64,000 nt of DNA from Flagellimonas flava (GTDB lineage Bacteria; Bacteroidota; Bacteroidia; Flavobacteriales; Flavobacteriaceae). The notes under the pieces were generated by a model. That model searched no databases. It was not told the origin of the DNA and saw only the letters and a list, made by a program, of their open reading frames with translations. Shown here one piece after another: positions 44,275 through 52,857 of the stretch. Numbering within the stretch: the stretch's first letter is position 1; each line of letters starts with the position of its first letter. The stretch covers positions 682,001 to 746,000 of the forward strand of contig NZ_FQWL01000002.1 in NCBI RefSeq assembly GCF_900129665.1. The letters run 5' to 3'. Made by a program: the position numbers and the translations under genes.

Positions 44275-45678
44275 ATGAATATGACAGGTCTTCAACAGAA
44301 AATGTTCCAAGAACTGGAATCACAAAAGGGTCTAAAACTGGCCCATAATCATGCCCTTTCCTATGTGAAGCAAATCTTTGATAGGAATGTATATCCTTCA
44401 GAAAGTGCTTTGAAAAACTTAGCCCGTTTTAATGAAGATTTACCTCGGGAAACCGGTAATCCGGAAACAATTCTGGACCTATTAAACACCTATGGTGGTC
44501 CTGCCACGGTAGCCACTTCCGGGAGTCGGTATTTTGGATTTGTAACTGGGAGCACCCTGCCCATTACCCTTGCTTCAAAATCCTTGTCCACAGTTTGGGA
44601 TCAGGCACCCGCCATGCACGTGACCTCTCCTATCGGAAGCAAATTGGAGACGGTTGTAGAGGATTGGCTTCGCAAATTGTTCCAACTCCCCGAGTCCACG
44701 GTTGCCGGATTTGTAAGCGGCACCTCCTTGGCCAACTTTTGTGGCCTAGCCGCAGCTCGCTTTCATCAATTGTCTAAATTGGGCTGGAACGTAAACGAAA
44801 AAGGACTGAATGGAAGTCCCCGTCTTCGGGTGGTTGCGGGCAGACAATGCCATTCCACCATCCTTAAAGCCATCTCCCTGCTTGGGTTTGGGGTTGACCA
44901 TATCGAATGGGTGCCTACTGATGATCAAGGTAGAATCATTGCCTCGGAAATTCCCCAATTGGATGAAACCTCCATTTTAATTCTTCAGGCCGGAAACGTA
45001 AACACGGGCTCTTTTGATGACTTTAATACTATCTGTAAGTCTGCCCAGGAAAAGGGTGCATGGATTCATATTGATGGTGCCTTTGGACTTTGGGCACAGG
45101 CCACCACCAATCTATCACACCTCACCAAAGGAATGGAACATGCCGATTCCTGGGCTGTAGATGCCCATAAAACGTTGAACACTCCTTATGACAGTGGAAT
45201 TGTACTCTGCAAAAATCCAGAAGCATTAAAGTCCGCCCTACATATGACGGGAAGCTATATCATTACCAGTCCACAACGGGATGGTATGTTCTACACTCCG
45301 GAAATGTCGCGTCGTTCCAGAATCATTGAGCTTTGGGCCGCACTACGTTATTTGGGTAAGGCCGGAGTGGACCAATTAGTGGAAACCATGCACCACAGAG
45401 CGATTCAATTTAAAGAGGAATTGCAGCAGATAGCGGGTTTTCGCGTACTGAATGAGGTCGTTTTCAACCAAGTTTTGGTGCGTTGCGATACGGATGAAAT
45501 TACCGAAAAGGTCATGGCCCATATTCAGGATCAGCGGGAATGCTGGGTAGGTGGCTCGGCTTGGGAAAACAAAAAAACCATTAGAATCAGTATCTGTTCT
45601 TGGGCCACCACCTCAGCCGATGTTTCCAGGTCCGTAGCATCATTTCGCAAAGCCATAACAGCAGTCACCCATGAATAG
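44275..45678 (+). CDS. PLP-dependent decarboxylase (aromatic/glutamate decarboxylase type)
   Basis: Fold-type I, group II PLP decarboxylase, 467 residues. PLP-binding Lys299 is in VDAHKTLNTPYDSG (the usual D-x-H-K motif); Asp267 in HIDGAFG should pair with the pyridine nitrogen; GTSLANFCGLAAARF holds the phosphate contacts. The opening lacks the usual N-terminal extension of eukaryotic enzymes. Its product (an amine) is not predictable. It is controlled, by position, by the ArsR-like regulator upstream and overlaps the DinB gene by 8 bp. Confidence 0.88.
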   Translation: MNMTGLQQKMFQELESQKGLKLAHNHALSYVKQIFDRNVYPSESALKNLARFNEDLPRETGNPETILDLLNTYGGPATVATSGSRYFGFVTGSTLPITLASKSLSTVWDQAPAMHVTSPIGSKLETVVEDWLRKLFQLPESTVAGFVSGTSLANFCGLAAARFHQLSKLGWNVNEKGLNGSPRLRVVAGRQCHSTILKAISLLGFGVDHIEWVPTDDQGRIIASEIPQLDETSILILQAGNVNTGSFDDFNTICKSAQEKGAWIHIDGAFGLWAQATTNLSHLTKGMEHADSWAVDAHKTLNTPYDSGIVLCKNPEALKSALHMTGSYIITSPQRDGMFYTPEMSRRSRIIELWAALRYLGKAGVDQLVETMHHRAIQFKEELQQIAGFRVLNEVVFNQVLVRCDTDEITEKVMAHIQDQRECWVGGSAWENKKTIRISICSWATTSADVSRSVASFRKAITAVTHE

Positions 45679-46201
45679 CACAAATTTCAACTTAGAGAAA
45701 TCCATCCAAATTTTGGAACGCACTCCAGCAGTGCTCAAAGCGCTCTTTTATAATCTTGGGGAGGACTGGATCACCGTAAACGAAGGTCCTCAAACCTGGA
45801 GTGCCTATGACATTTTGGGTCATCTAATCCATGGCGAAAACACGGATTGGATACCAAGAGCCAAAATTATTTTGGGTGATGGGGCGGACAAAACCTTTGA
45901 GCCGTTTGACCGATTTGCCCAAAAGGAACTTTCCAAAGGCAAGTCCATGGAACAGCTTCTAGATGAGTTTGCCCAACTCCGTGAATCCTCAGTACAAATC
46001 TTAAAATCGTGGTCCCTATCCCAAGAAGATCTGGCCAAAAAAGGCAACCACCCGGAACTCGGAGCGGTTACCTTGGGGCAATTGCTTGCCACTTGGACCA
46101 TTCATGACCTAGCACATCTGAACCAGGTAAGCCGGGTGATGGTGAAACATTATGCGGACAGCGTGGGGCTTTGGAGACAGTATATCTCGTTGTTGAAGTA
46201 A
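45671..46201 (+). CDS. DinB-family protein
   Basis: Four-helix-bundle protein of the DinB/YfiT family, 176 residues. The characteristic DILGHLIHGE (metal-binding His, about 48-57), the central helix and TIHDLAHLNQVSRVM (about 141-155, two further His) supply a three-His metal site. Most members are of unknown function; some are thiol (bacillithiol/mycothiol) S-transferases. It overlaps the PLP decarboxylase by 8 bp, so it is cotranscribed with it. Confidence 0.88.
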   Translation: MNSTNFNLEKSIQILERTPAVLKALFYNLGEDWITVNEGPQTWSAYDILGHLIHGENTDWIPRAKIILGDGADKTFEPFDRFAQKELSKGKSMEQLLDEFAQLRESSVQILKSWSLSQEDLAKKGNHPELGAVTLGQLLATWTIHDLAHLNQVSRVMVKHYADSVGLWRQYISLLK

Positions 46202-46251
46202 TCTTAGACTAGAATAAACTTTCTTCGCTTGTTTGCCCAAACCACAAATCC

Positions 46252-46259
46252 TATTTTTG
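46252..46259 (+). promoter_or_regulatory. -7-like element in front of the DNA methyltransferase
   Basis: TATTTTTG matches TAnnTTTG, with TTG at 46233-46235 (16 bp spacer, slightly short). It is only 4 bp before ATG 46263, so a transcript from it would be nearly leaderless; it could be coincidental. Confidence 0.3.
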
Positions 46260-46262
46260 GGT

Positions 46263-47498
46263 ATGCAACAACTGAGGGTATGTGAGCTTTTTGCCGGCGT
46301 GGGCGGATTCAGGTTGGGATTGGAGGTCAGTGGAAACTACAAGGTGGTCTGGAGCAACCAATGGGAGCCTTCCACCAAAATGCAGCACGCATCTTTGGTA
46401 TACGAAGCCCGTTTTGGGCCTAAAAACCATTCCAACCAAAACATTGAGGAAGTGCCTACCTCGGAAATCCCGGACCATGATATTCTAGTGGGCGGATTCC
46501 CTTGCCAAGATTATTCCGTGGCTACTTCGTTGAAAAATTCAAAAGGTTTGCTGGGTAAAAAGGGAGTCTTGTGGTGGTCCATCCATCGAATCCTTTCCGA
46601 AAAGAAAAACAAACCCAAATACCTGTTTTTTGAAAATGTGGACCGTATGCTGAAATCGCCCTCTACACAACGTGGTCGTGATTTTGCCGTTATGCTGAGC
46701 AGTCTTAACGAACTGGGCTATGCCGTGGAATGGCGGGTGATCAACGCGGCAGATTATGGGATGCCCCAGCGGCGAAGGCGGGTTTTTTTTCTGGGTTACC
46801 ACAAATCCACCGCATTGTACCAACACCTTAAAAAATCGTCCTCTTCAACTTGGATTGAGGAGGATGGCGTGCTTTCCACTTCATTTCCCCATAAAAAAGT
46901 TTCTCCTTCGGCAACCATTTTCAATCTCGACAAGGATTTGGTCCGATTATCAGAACGTTTTAATCCAGATGGAGGTCTTTCCCCTTTTTTAAATTCAGGG
47001 CTTTCCCTAGATGGGAAAGTCATGACCCAAAAGACGCTTCCCGTTTATGGGGAAACCGGGACCGTATTGGCCGATGTCTTGGAAAATGGCAGTGCTGATG
47101 AACTTCTCTTTATTCCCCAGGACGACCTGCCCAAATGGGAATACCTCAAGGGGGCCAAAAAAGAGATCAGAAGAACCAAAGCAGGTTTTGAATACAATTA
47201 TAGCGAGGGCGGTATGGTATTCCCAGATGCCCTTGATCAACCTTCCAGAACTATTATTACAGGAGAGGGCGGCAAATCCCCTTCTCGGTTTAAGCATGTG
47301 GTACAGACCACAAAGGGATTGCGCAGACTTTCCCCTGTTGAATTGGAACGGTTGAATATGTTTCCGGACAATCACACCCAATTGGAGGGCATTTCCGATG
47401 CCAAGCGGGCCTTTTTTATGGGCAACGCTTTGGTAGTGGGTGTGGTGGAGCGCATTGGCAAGACCCTGTTCCGGAAAATCCAAGAATTTGAAAAGTAA
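46263..47498 (+). CDS. C5-cytosine-specific DNA methyltransferase
   Basis: DNA (cytosine-5) methyltransferase, 411 residues from ATG 46263; a TTG start 30 bp upstream would add a hydrophobic stub outside the fold. Motif I CELFAGVGGFRLGL; motif IV GGFPCQDYS with catalytic Cys81; motif VI FFENVDR (124-126 = ENV); motif VIII QRRRRVFFLG (169-178); motif IX region RTIITGEGGKSPSRFKHV and RRLSPVELERLNMFPDNH; motif X GNALVVGVVERI. Type II-like arrangement with a target-recognition region of about 130 residues between VIII and IX. Recognition sequence unknown. The small protein downstream overlaps its end, making a restriction-modification pair likely. Confidence 0.95.
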   Translation: MQQLRVCELFAGVGGFRLGLEVSGNYKVVWSNQWEPSTKMQHASLVYEARFGPKNHSNQNIEEVPTSEIPDHDILVGGFPCQDYSVATSLKNSKGLLGKKGVLWWSIHRILSEKKNKPKYLFFENVDRMLKSPSTQRGRDFAVMLSSLNELGYAVEWRVINAADYGMPQRRRRVFFLGYHKSTALYQHLKKSSSSTWIEEDGVLSTSFPHKKVSPSATIFNLDKDLVRLSERFNPDGGLSPFLNSGLSLDGKVMTQKTLPVYGETGTVLADVLENGSADELLFIPQDDLPKWEYLKGAKKEIRRTKAGFEYNYSEGGMVFPDALDQPSRTIITGEGGKSPSRFKHVVQTTKGLRRLSPVELERLNMFPDNHTQLEGISDAKRAFFMGNALVVGVVERIGKTLFRKIQEFEK

Positions 47499-48096
47499 TT
47501 TTGAATCCGACCTACTTCTAGAACAAAAACTTTCCCGCTATTTGGATCTCCAATATCCCAAATTACTGCCTGATTATTTGGTAGAACGAATTCAGGATAG
47601 GAAACAGCAGCATTTGGGCGTTGACCTGGTACTTACACACAAGAAAACCCCGAAAAAATATTACGCGGACGAGAAGGCACAGTTGGATTACCTCAACAAA
47701 AAACTGCCCACTTTCGCTTTTGAACTTTTCTATGAAAAGTATGGAAAACAGAAAACAGGTTGGTTTTTGGACACCCAGAAAAAAACGGACCTCTACCTTT
47801 TGGTTACTGGAATTTGGACGGATGTTCACGGCGATTTTAACTCATGCCATATCACCCAAGTGAACAAGGCCAAGCTCTTAGAATGTCTCTCAAAAAGGGA
47901 GTTGACCTCTAAAAGACTGAGACAACTTGCAGATTCCCAACCTACTTTTCATGGAAAAATGCAGTTGGCGAACCTCAACCCAAGAACGGAAGGCTATCTC
48001 TTTTTCTCCCGAAAAAACAAGGTTGAAAAGCCTGTAAATCTGATTCTACGATTGGAGTTTCTATGTAGAACCGGAGTTGCTAAACCCTTAGTTTAG
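47488..48096 (+). CDS. Unrecognised protein with PD-(D/E)xK-like pattern; candidate restriction endonuclease
   Basis: I do not recognise the family. About 202 residues from the TTG at 47488, which overlaps the methyltransferase end by 11 bp; no ATG exists in this part of the frame and a GTG at 47440 would put the overlap deep inside motif X. Features: helix-rich start (SNFESDLLLEQKLSRYLD); strand GVDLVL with Asp46; strand-like YYADEKAQ with Asp61-Glu62-Lys63; a following FAFELFYEK; then a strand KKTDLYLLVTGIW. The D...(D/E)xK order matches PD-(D/E)xK nucleases, and the position beside a methyltransferase fits a type II restriction enzyme. The catalytic pattern is short, so homology is unproven. 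Confidence 0.5.
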   Translation: MKSNFESDLLLEQKLSRYLDLQYPKLLPDYLVERIQDRKQQHLGVDLVLTHKKTPKKYYADEKAQLDYLNKKLPTFAFELFYEKYGKQKTGWFLDTQKKTDLYLLVTGIWTDVHGDFNSCHITQVNKAKLLECLSKRELTSKRLRQLADSQPTFHGKMQLANLNPRTEGYLFFSRKNKVEKPVNLILRLEFLCRTGVAKPLV

Positions 48097-48987
48097 CTAT
48101 TCACAAATTGAACTAAACTCTTGATTTTCCGATTTTTCAATGGTCGGGATTTCTTGACCAACATCAATCTTAACACAACCTAAATCTGGATTGTTGTTGA
48201 TCGTTATTTTTATGAGCTCTTTATATTCGCTCACATCTAGTTCTGATAGTAAGTTGTTGTGAAGGTTTAGGTATTTGTAGTTCACATTTGTTCCAAAGTT
48301 GATGGTTTCCAGCTTATTATTGTCAACAAACACGTTTTCCAATGCCACGTTTGAACTTAAGTCCAACTCCTTGACCTTATTGAGCCTCAGTAAGATGTTC
48401 TTTAAGTTTACAGCACCTTCTATATCCAAAGACGTTAATTCGTTATGGCTCATGAGCAAATTTTCCAAAGAAGGATTGTGTATGCTGATTTCTTCAAACA
48501 AGTTAAAGGACAACCTTAAATCTTTCAATTGATTTGCTTTTGATAGACCCGTGATAGAGCTAAGGGAATTGACCTTAAGGTCCAATGAAATCAGATTGGG
48601 GTTGTTCCCCACATCAATACTGGTAAGATAGTTTCCCATCAAGTACAAGGTGTCCAGTTGTGTGTTTGAAGATAAGTCTATCTGCTCCAGTTCGTGTTGG
48701 GCCACGGATAGTTTTTTTAGGTTGACAAAACCTTCGATTCCGGTTAAATCCATTATGGTTCCTTTACCGGAAAAGCTCACATCCAACACTGTTATTTCCT
48801 CCGCATCAGTTTTAAGCATGCGCTGGTTTACCAAACCGTCCGAATCTATGCCCTGGTCGACCAGCATAGTTTCAAATGATTGGTCTGGTATTTTTAAATA
48901 AATGTCATTTTGTGAGTCTTCATTATCACTTGAACATGATACCATGACGAATATGGCCATCGTCATGACCTGGGGGATAAATTTCAT
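48097..48987 (-). CDS. Leucine-rich-repeat lipoprotein
   Basis: A 296-residue secreted protein. Lipobox-like ending FVMVSCSS (Cys18), then an acidic linker and an EF-like/PD segment (IYLKIPDQSFETMLVDQGID). Residues about 65-270 are nine or so leucine-rich repeats of 20-22 residues (VNLKKLSVAQHELEQIDLSS, then TQLDTLYLMGNYLTSIDVGN and others), and a short cysteine-containing cap (LGCVKIDVGQ) ends it. Convergent with the nuclease candidate gene. Likely outer-membrane or surface anchored; binding partner unknown. A -7-like element lies at 49023-49030. Confidence 0.88.
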   Translation of the reverse strand: MKFIPQVMTMAIFVMVSCSSDNEDSQNDIYLKIPDQSFETMLVDQGIDSDGLVNQRMLKTDAEEITVLDVSFSGKGTIMDLTGIEGFVNLKKLSVAQHELEQIDLSSNTQLDTLYLMGNYLTSIDVGNNPNLISLDLKVNSLSSITGLSKANQLKDLRLSFNLFEEISIHNPSLENLLMSHNELTSLDIEGAVNLKNILLRLNKVKELDLSSNVALENVFVDNNKLETINFGTNVNYKYLNLHNNLLSELDVSEYKELIKITINNNPDLGCVKIDVGQEIPTIEKSENQEFSSICE

Positions 48988-49022
48988 TTTTGCGTTTTTT
49001 GATTTGATGATATAAGAAGATG

Positions 49023-49030
49023 CAAAAGTA
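49023..49030 (-). promoter_or_regulatory. -7 promoter element of the LRR lipoprotein gene
   Basis: TACTTTTG on the minus strand (TAnnTTTG), 36 bp before the start codon; no clear -33 TTG. Confidence 0.4.
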
Positions 49031-49070
49031 AAATTGTTACGGAGAAGAACCGATAATTTTCTTTTTGCTT

Positions 49071-49226
49071 TTAAAAGCCTCTTTTTGAAATATTAAATAG
49101 CAGGGTATCACGCTTTTCTTCTTCTTTAAAAGCGGAAAGCTGCTCCGTGAGCAGTTGTAGTTCTTCTTGTTTGGATTTGGGCAGATGGTTCACAAGGGGA
49201 ATGTAAGGAATTTTTGGTTGTGACAT
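49071..49226 (-). CDS. Short ORF of 51 codons (possible small protein)
   Basis: An ATG at 49226 opens 51 codons ending TAA at 49071-49073. The product starts MSQPKIPYIPLVNHLPK, has a Glu/Gln/Leu-rich amphipathic helix (QEELQLLTEQL) and ends FNISKRGF. No signal peptide or transmembrane segment. Codon usage looks protein-like. It sits between the LRR lipoprotein gene and the small membrane protein gene, all on the same strand. I recognise no family. Confidence 0.45.
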   Translation of the reverse strand: MSQPKIPYIPLVNHLPKSKQEELQLLTEQLSAFKEEEKRDTLLFNISKRGF

Positions 49227-49257
49227 TGCAAGCCCATTATGGCCCTTTTTACATTCA

Positions 49258-49533
49258 CTACATATTCAAAAAGACAAGCAAGCAAATTATTCCTATTAAA
49301 ATTATTCCGAATATGGCAAGTTCTTTCCGTCTATCAGATTTTGCTTTTTTGCGAATGTCCTTTTTTAAATTTTCCAGTTCAGACTCGGATATTTCTGGAA
49401 AATCAAATTCGGGTTTTGAATCAGAGTCTTTAAACCCCAGCTTCTTCCTATCAAATTTTCCCTCAGCTTTATCTTTACGCGCGTTTTTTCTGGCAAGTGT
49501 AGCTTTAAATTGAGATAAACTTCCGTGGGCCAT
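49258..49533 (-). CDS. Small C-tail-anchored hypothetical protein
   Basis: A 91-residue protein with a highly charged N-terminal 70 residues (KATLARKNARKDKAEGKFDRK, then ESELENLKKDIRKKAK, probably helical) and a single C-terminal hydrophobic helix (LAIFGIILIGIICLLVFL). Single-span tail-anchored proteins like this occur widely in flavobacteria; function unknown. It lies 31 bp upstream of the short ORF at 49071-49226. Confidence 0.65.
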   Translation of the reverse strand: MAHGSLSQFKATLARKNARKDKAEGKFDRKKLGFKDSDSKPEFDFPEISESELENLKKDIRKKAKSDRRKELAIFGIILIGIICLLVFLNM

Positions 49534-49657
49534 AATAATACGGGATTACATATTGACAAGGTACATCAACCCTGCATAAAACACTCTTAGTATAATATAT
49601 GTGGGAAGTTTTGGGATTTGTTACATTAAATTCCGTTTAAGTCCATGGTTTTATAAG

Positions 49658-50155
49658 CTAATTCTCCGAATGCAAGCCCAATTTATTGCCTTCAGAGTCT
49701 AAAAACAGGGCAAAAAATCCACTTTCGTCCGCATGAGGGGTTTTAGGCATCAAGATTTGCCCGCCATTGGGTTCCACTTGGTCCAAAATAGGCTGAAGGT
49801 CGTTTCCACCGTTCAGATATATGGTTATTCCGGCAGCAGAAGGTTCGTTACCTTCCCCCTTCATAATTACCCCCGTTACCATTTGGTCCTCAAAAGGCAA
49901 TAAGCCCATTTCTAGTCCAGGGAATTCCATTTTTTCTATCTGTAGGCCCAAAATGTTCTGGTAAAAACCGATGGCACGGTCGATATCCGTAGCTGGAATT
50001 TCAAAAATGGAGACATAAGTATTCATAGGGTCTGTTTTTTGGGTTTCTACTGGGTTTACTTCTTCCGTTTCCGGAGCGGGTTTGGATTTGGGTTGACAGG
50101 CCGTAAAACTCATGGCAATTACAGCCGCAGATAGGCCAAAAAGGATTCTTTTCAT
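49658..50155 (-). CDS. VOC-family (glyoxalase-like) lipoprotein
   Basis: A 165-residue protein. Lipoprotein signal with lipobox SFTACQ (Cys20), then a Pro/Glu linker. Residues about 45-165 form a VOC domain (YVSIFEIPATDIDRAIGFYQ at its start and GFFALFLDSEGNKLGLH at its end), the pattern of glyoxalase/bleomycin-resistance proteins. Typical VOC metal ligands are not clearly conserved, so a binding rather than catalytic role is possible. Secreted VOC proteins are unusual. Independent unit 73 bp from the AraC-family gene. Confidence 0.85.
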   Translation of the reverse strand: MKRILFGLSAAVIAMSFTACQPKSKPAPETEEVNPVETQKTDPMNTYVSIFEIPATDIDRAIGFYQNILGLQIEKMEFPGLEMGLLPFEDQMVTGVIMKGEGNEPSAAGITIYLNGGNDLQPILDQVEPNGGQILMPKTPHADESGFFALFLDSEGNKLGLHSEN

Positions 50156-50228
50156 GTTTTTGATTTAACTAAGTGATAAATCTAAAATACCCAAAATCCC
50201 GGAAATTGTAAAAATGCGACAACCAAAC

Positions 50229-51044
50229 CTATTTATAGAAAGCGGAGGAGAGCGCCATGTTTTCGTGTCCCAAAAACTCCTTTGGACTAATACCGGTGAA
50301 CTCCTTAAAGTCCTTTATAAAATGGGCCTGATCATAGTACTCACTTTCGTAGGCAATCTTAGTAAGACTTTCACCTTCTCCGCTCAACAACAATTTTAGC
50401 GCACTTTGCAAACGGATGACCTTGCCCAGCTGTTTGGGACTGATGCCTATCTGTTCCGAAAATTTCCGTTCCAATTGTCGTCTTTTGGAAGGGTCTTCTT
50501 TAAGGATATTGCTTATGGAAGTATTCCCTTTGGTGGCCAGCAACGCCTCTACGGTCAATTTTACAATGGTGTCCACCGTGTTGGTTTGGTTGAGCCTGTC
50601 CAATAGAAATTTTTCAACAATCGTAATCCGTTCCTGGGTATCAGCCGCCTGGACCATCTGATTCTCCAGATTTTTGGCGGTCTCATGTCCAAAAAGGTTT
50701 TCAATGGGTGTTTCCTTATTGGCTAAGGTCTTTAAGGGTACATCCACAAAATTGGCAAAGCCATAGGGATAAAAACTGATAGAAAAGGAATCCACATAAC
50801 CAGTTGGTTCTATATAAAAAGGCTCCAGCGTCTGTCCCAACACAAATGCTCGGGGCTGCAAAACATACTCATTTTCGGTGGTGTAGTGTTTGATGTCGTC
50901 CCCGAATATAAACGCCATTTCGATCTTTCCATCCGGAACGATGCGCTGTCGTTGGGGATTGTCCGAAGCAGGAACTTCCAATGACCAATAGCAACTAATC
51001 AGCGAAGCTAAATCTGGATGCGGTTGAAAGGTTTGGTATTTCAT
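50229..51044 (-). CDS. AraC-family transcriptional regulator (DUF6597-type sensor)
   Basis: A 271-residue regulator. Residues about 1-120 form the sensor/cupin-like DUF6597 region (LASLISCYWSLEVP, IVPDGKIEMAFIFGD, FSISFYPYGFANF). The C-terminal AraC HTH pair is complete: first helix-turn-helix around 180-210, second with GESLTKIAYESEYYDQAHFI and the ending DFKEFTGISPKEFL. The upstream gene (GNAT) overlaps its start by 4 bp, so it is the last gene of the rpiB-CDF-GNAT-AraC operon. Confidence 0.92.
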   Translation of the reverse strand: MKYQTFQPHPDLASLISCYWSLEVPASDNPQRQRIVPDGKIEMAFIFGDDIKHYTTENEYVLQPRAFVLGQTLEPFYIEPTGYVDSFSISFYPYGFANFVDVPLKTLANKETPIENLFGHETAKNLENQMVQAADTQERITIVEKFLLDRLNQTNTVDTIVKLTVEALLATKGNTSISNILKEDPSKRRQLERKFSEQIGISPKQLGKVIRLQSALKLLLSGEGESLTKIAYESEYYDQAHFIKDFKEFTGISPKEFLGHENMALSSAFYK

Positions 51045-51493
51045 GAGGCTTGGTTTTGCTTTACCATCCTCACATGCGGAATTCCATCCTCCAAATACGG
51101 CTCACCAGTTTCTTTAAAGCCCAAACTGTTGTAAAATTTAATCAAATACGTTTGGGCGGAAAGCTCTAGGGTCTCACCTGGATATCTGGTTTCCAAACCC
51201 TGGATGGAGGCTTCCATGATTACCTTCCCATATCCAAACTGGCGCTGGTCTTTCTCCACAACTACGCGACCTATACTCGGGTTATCAAAGTAATCCCCGG
51301 GTCCAAACATGCGGGTGTAAGCCACTACCTGATTGTCTTTTTTCCCCAGCACATGAATGGCTTTTTGGTCCTTGCCATCCGCATCTTTGTAGACACAATC
51401 CTGCTCCACCACAAAAACTGCACTCCGCAACTCCAAAAGCTGGTAAAGTTCTGTAGTGTTCAATTCGTTGAAGGTTTTAATTCGAATTTCCAT
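51041..51493 (-). CDS. GNAT-family N-acetyltransferase (ElaA type)
   Basis: A 150-residue acetyltransferase of the ElaA type. The N-terminal KTFNELNTTELYQLLELRSAVFVVEQ is the ElaA signature; the acetyl-CoA motif is GRVVVEKDQRQFGYGKVIME (about 75-94); the C-terminal motif B is YNSLGFKETGEPYLEDGI. Small-molecule amine acetylation of unknown target. It overlaps the CDF gene by 1 bp and the AraC gene by 4 bp. Confidence 0.9.
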   Translation of the reverse strand: MEIRIKTFNELNTTELYQLLELRSAVFVVEQDCVYKDADGKDQKAIHVLGKKDNQVVAYTRMFGPGDYFDNPSIGRVVVEKDQRQFGYGKVIMEASIQGLETRYPGETLELSAQTYLIKFYNSLGFKETGEPYLEDGIPHVRMVKQNQAS

Positions 51494-52410
51494 TAATCCT
51501 GCACAATTATACTTTTGGAATCACATTTATCAAACTCTGGCTGAATGTTCACATGGTTGATGCCATGTTTGTGATACACATGCTCTTCAATATCCTCCAG
51601 AATCTTGTCAAATTCGGAGAGTTTTATGTCCTCCTTAAAATCGATATGTGCCTCCATATGGATTTCATCCTCGTTCAATTGCCAAATATGCACATGATGG
51701 ACATTTTTAACTGGTTGCAGAGTGCAAATGGATTCCACTATCTCCTGAACTTCTATGGTTCTTGGTGTGAACAGCATCAATACCTTGGTGGATTCCTTCA
51801 ATAAATCGTATCCCATATAAATCAGATATAGGGCTATGGCCAAAGTAAGCAGGGCATCTACCCAAAATATCTGGTAGAATTTCATCAGCAATCCGCCCAC
51901 CAAAACCGCTACCGAGGCCATCATATCCGTAAGCAAATGCAAATAGGCCGATTTCATATTCATATTATCCTCGGAATCCTTTCGCAACAGCAGTACACTA
52001 AAACCATTACCCAGAATGGCAATCAAGGACAGCCAAATCACCAGATTGGACTCAATTTCCTGGGGCTCAAAAAAGCGTTCCACAGCCTCAATCATTAAAA
52101 TGACCGCTACTACCATTAATGTGGCCGCGTTGATGAAAGCTGCCAAAATTTCGGCACGTTTATAACCAAAGGTCTTATTCTTGGAGGCCTTTTTTCTCCC
52201 CAATAAGGTGGCGACATAGCTGATAACCAAGGAAAGGACATCACTAAAATTGTGAAGGGCGTCGGACAAAAGCGCCAGACTGCCGGAAATAATCCCGCCC
52301 ACCACTTGGGAAACCGTAATTACAATATTGAGTAGAATGGAAATAAGGAGATTCCTCCCCTTTAGATCAGTATGGGAATGGGAATGTCCGTGATGGTGGT
52401 GGTGCCCCAT
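51493..52410 (-). CDS. Cation diffusion facilitator (CzcD-type)
   Basis: Proton-driven divalent-metal exporter of 305 residues. A His-rich N-terminus (GHHHHHGHSHSHTD) precedes six helices. Metal site residues: Asp and His in SDALHNFSDV (helix 2), and His/Asp in HLLTDMMASVAVL (helix 5). A cytoplasmic C-terminal metallochaperone-like domain starts near KNVHHVHIWQLNEDEIHME. Most likely zinc, possibly cobalt or cadmium. It lies 15 bp after rpiB. Confidence 0.93.
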   Translation of the reverse strand: MGHHHHHGHSHSHTDLKGRNLLISILLNIVITVSQVVGGIISGSLALLSDALHNFSDVLSLVISYVATLLGRKKASKNKTFGYKRAEILAAFINAATLMVVAVILMIEAVERFFEPQEIESNLVIWLSLIAILGNGFSVLLLRKDSEDNMNMKSAYLHLLTDMMASVAVLVGGLLMKFYQIFWVDALLTLAIALYLIYMGYDLLKESTKVLMLFTPRTIEVQEIVESICTLQPVKNVHHVHIWQLNEDEIHMEAHIDFKEDIKLSEFDKILEDIEEHVYHKHGINHVNIQPEFDKCDSKSIIVQD

Positions 52411-52425
52411 AGGTAGTTGCTTTAC

Positions 52426-52857
52426 CTATCGGCAAGGTATTTTTTCTACGCGGCGTTCGTGGCGCCCGCCTTCAAATTCTGTGTTCAGGAAAGTTTCTAC
52501 CATTTCCAAAGCCTGTGGCAAGGCAATAAACCGTGCAGGTAAGCTAAGAATGTTGGCATCATTGTGAACACGCGCCAAAGCAGTAATTTCTTTGTTCCAA
52601 CATAACGCACCTCTTACATTTTTGTATTTATTAATTGTCATGCTGGCACCATTCCCACTTCCACAAATAACAATACCCACATCCACATTTTCTTCTTCTA
52701 CATCCTTTGCAACAGGGTGGGCAAAGTCAGGATAATCAACACTATCAGTACCATCAGTGCCGTAATTTATCACTTCTATTCCTTTGGATTTTAGAAGTCC
52801 AATAACCGCAAGTTTATAGTCGGTTCCGGCGTGGTCATTTCCTATAGCTATTTTCAT
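52426..52857 (-). CDS. rpiB: Ribose 5-phosphate isomerase B
   Basis: Interconverts ribose 5-phosphate and ribulose 5-phosphate in the pentose phosphate pathway. At 143 residues the RpiB signatures are AIGNDHAGTDYKL at the N-terminus (His and Asp), ICGSGNGASMTINK with catalytic Cys, and the C-terminal EGGRHERRVEKI with phosphate-binding Arg. First gene of a four-gene minus-strand operon; a -7 element (52884-52891) lies at the edge of the AT-rich intergenic region. Confidence 0.95.
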   Translation of the reverse strand: MKIAIGNDHAGTDYKLAVIGLLKSKGIEVINYGTDGTDSVDYPDFAHPVAKDVEEENVDVGIVICGSGNGASMTINKYKNVRGALCWNKEITALARVHNDANILSLPARFIALPQALEMVETFLNTEFEGGRHERRVEKIPCR

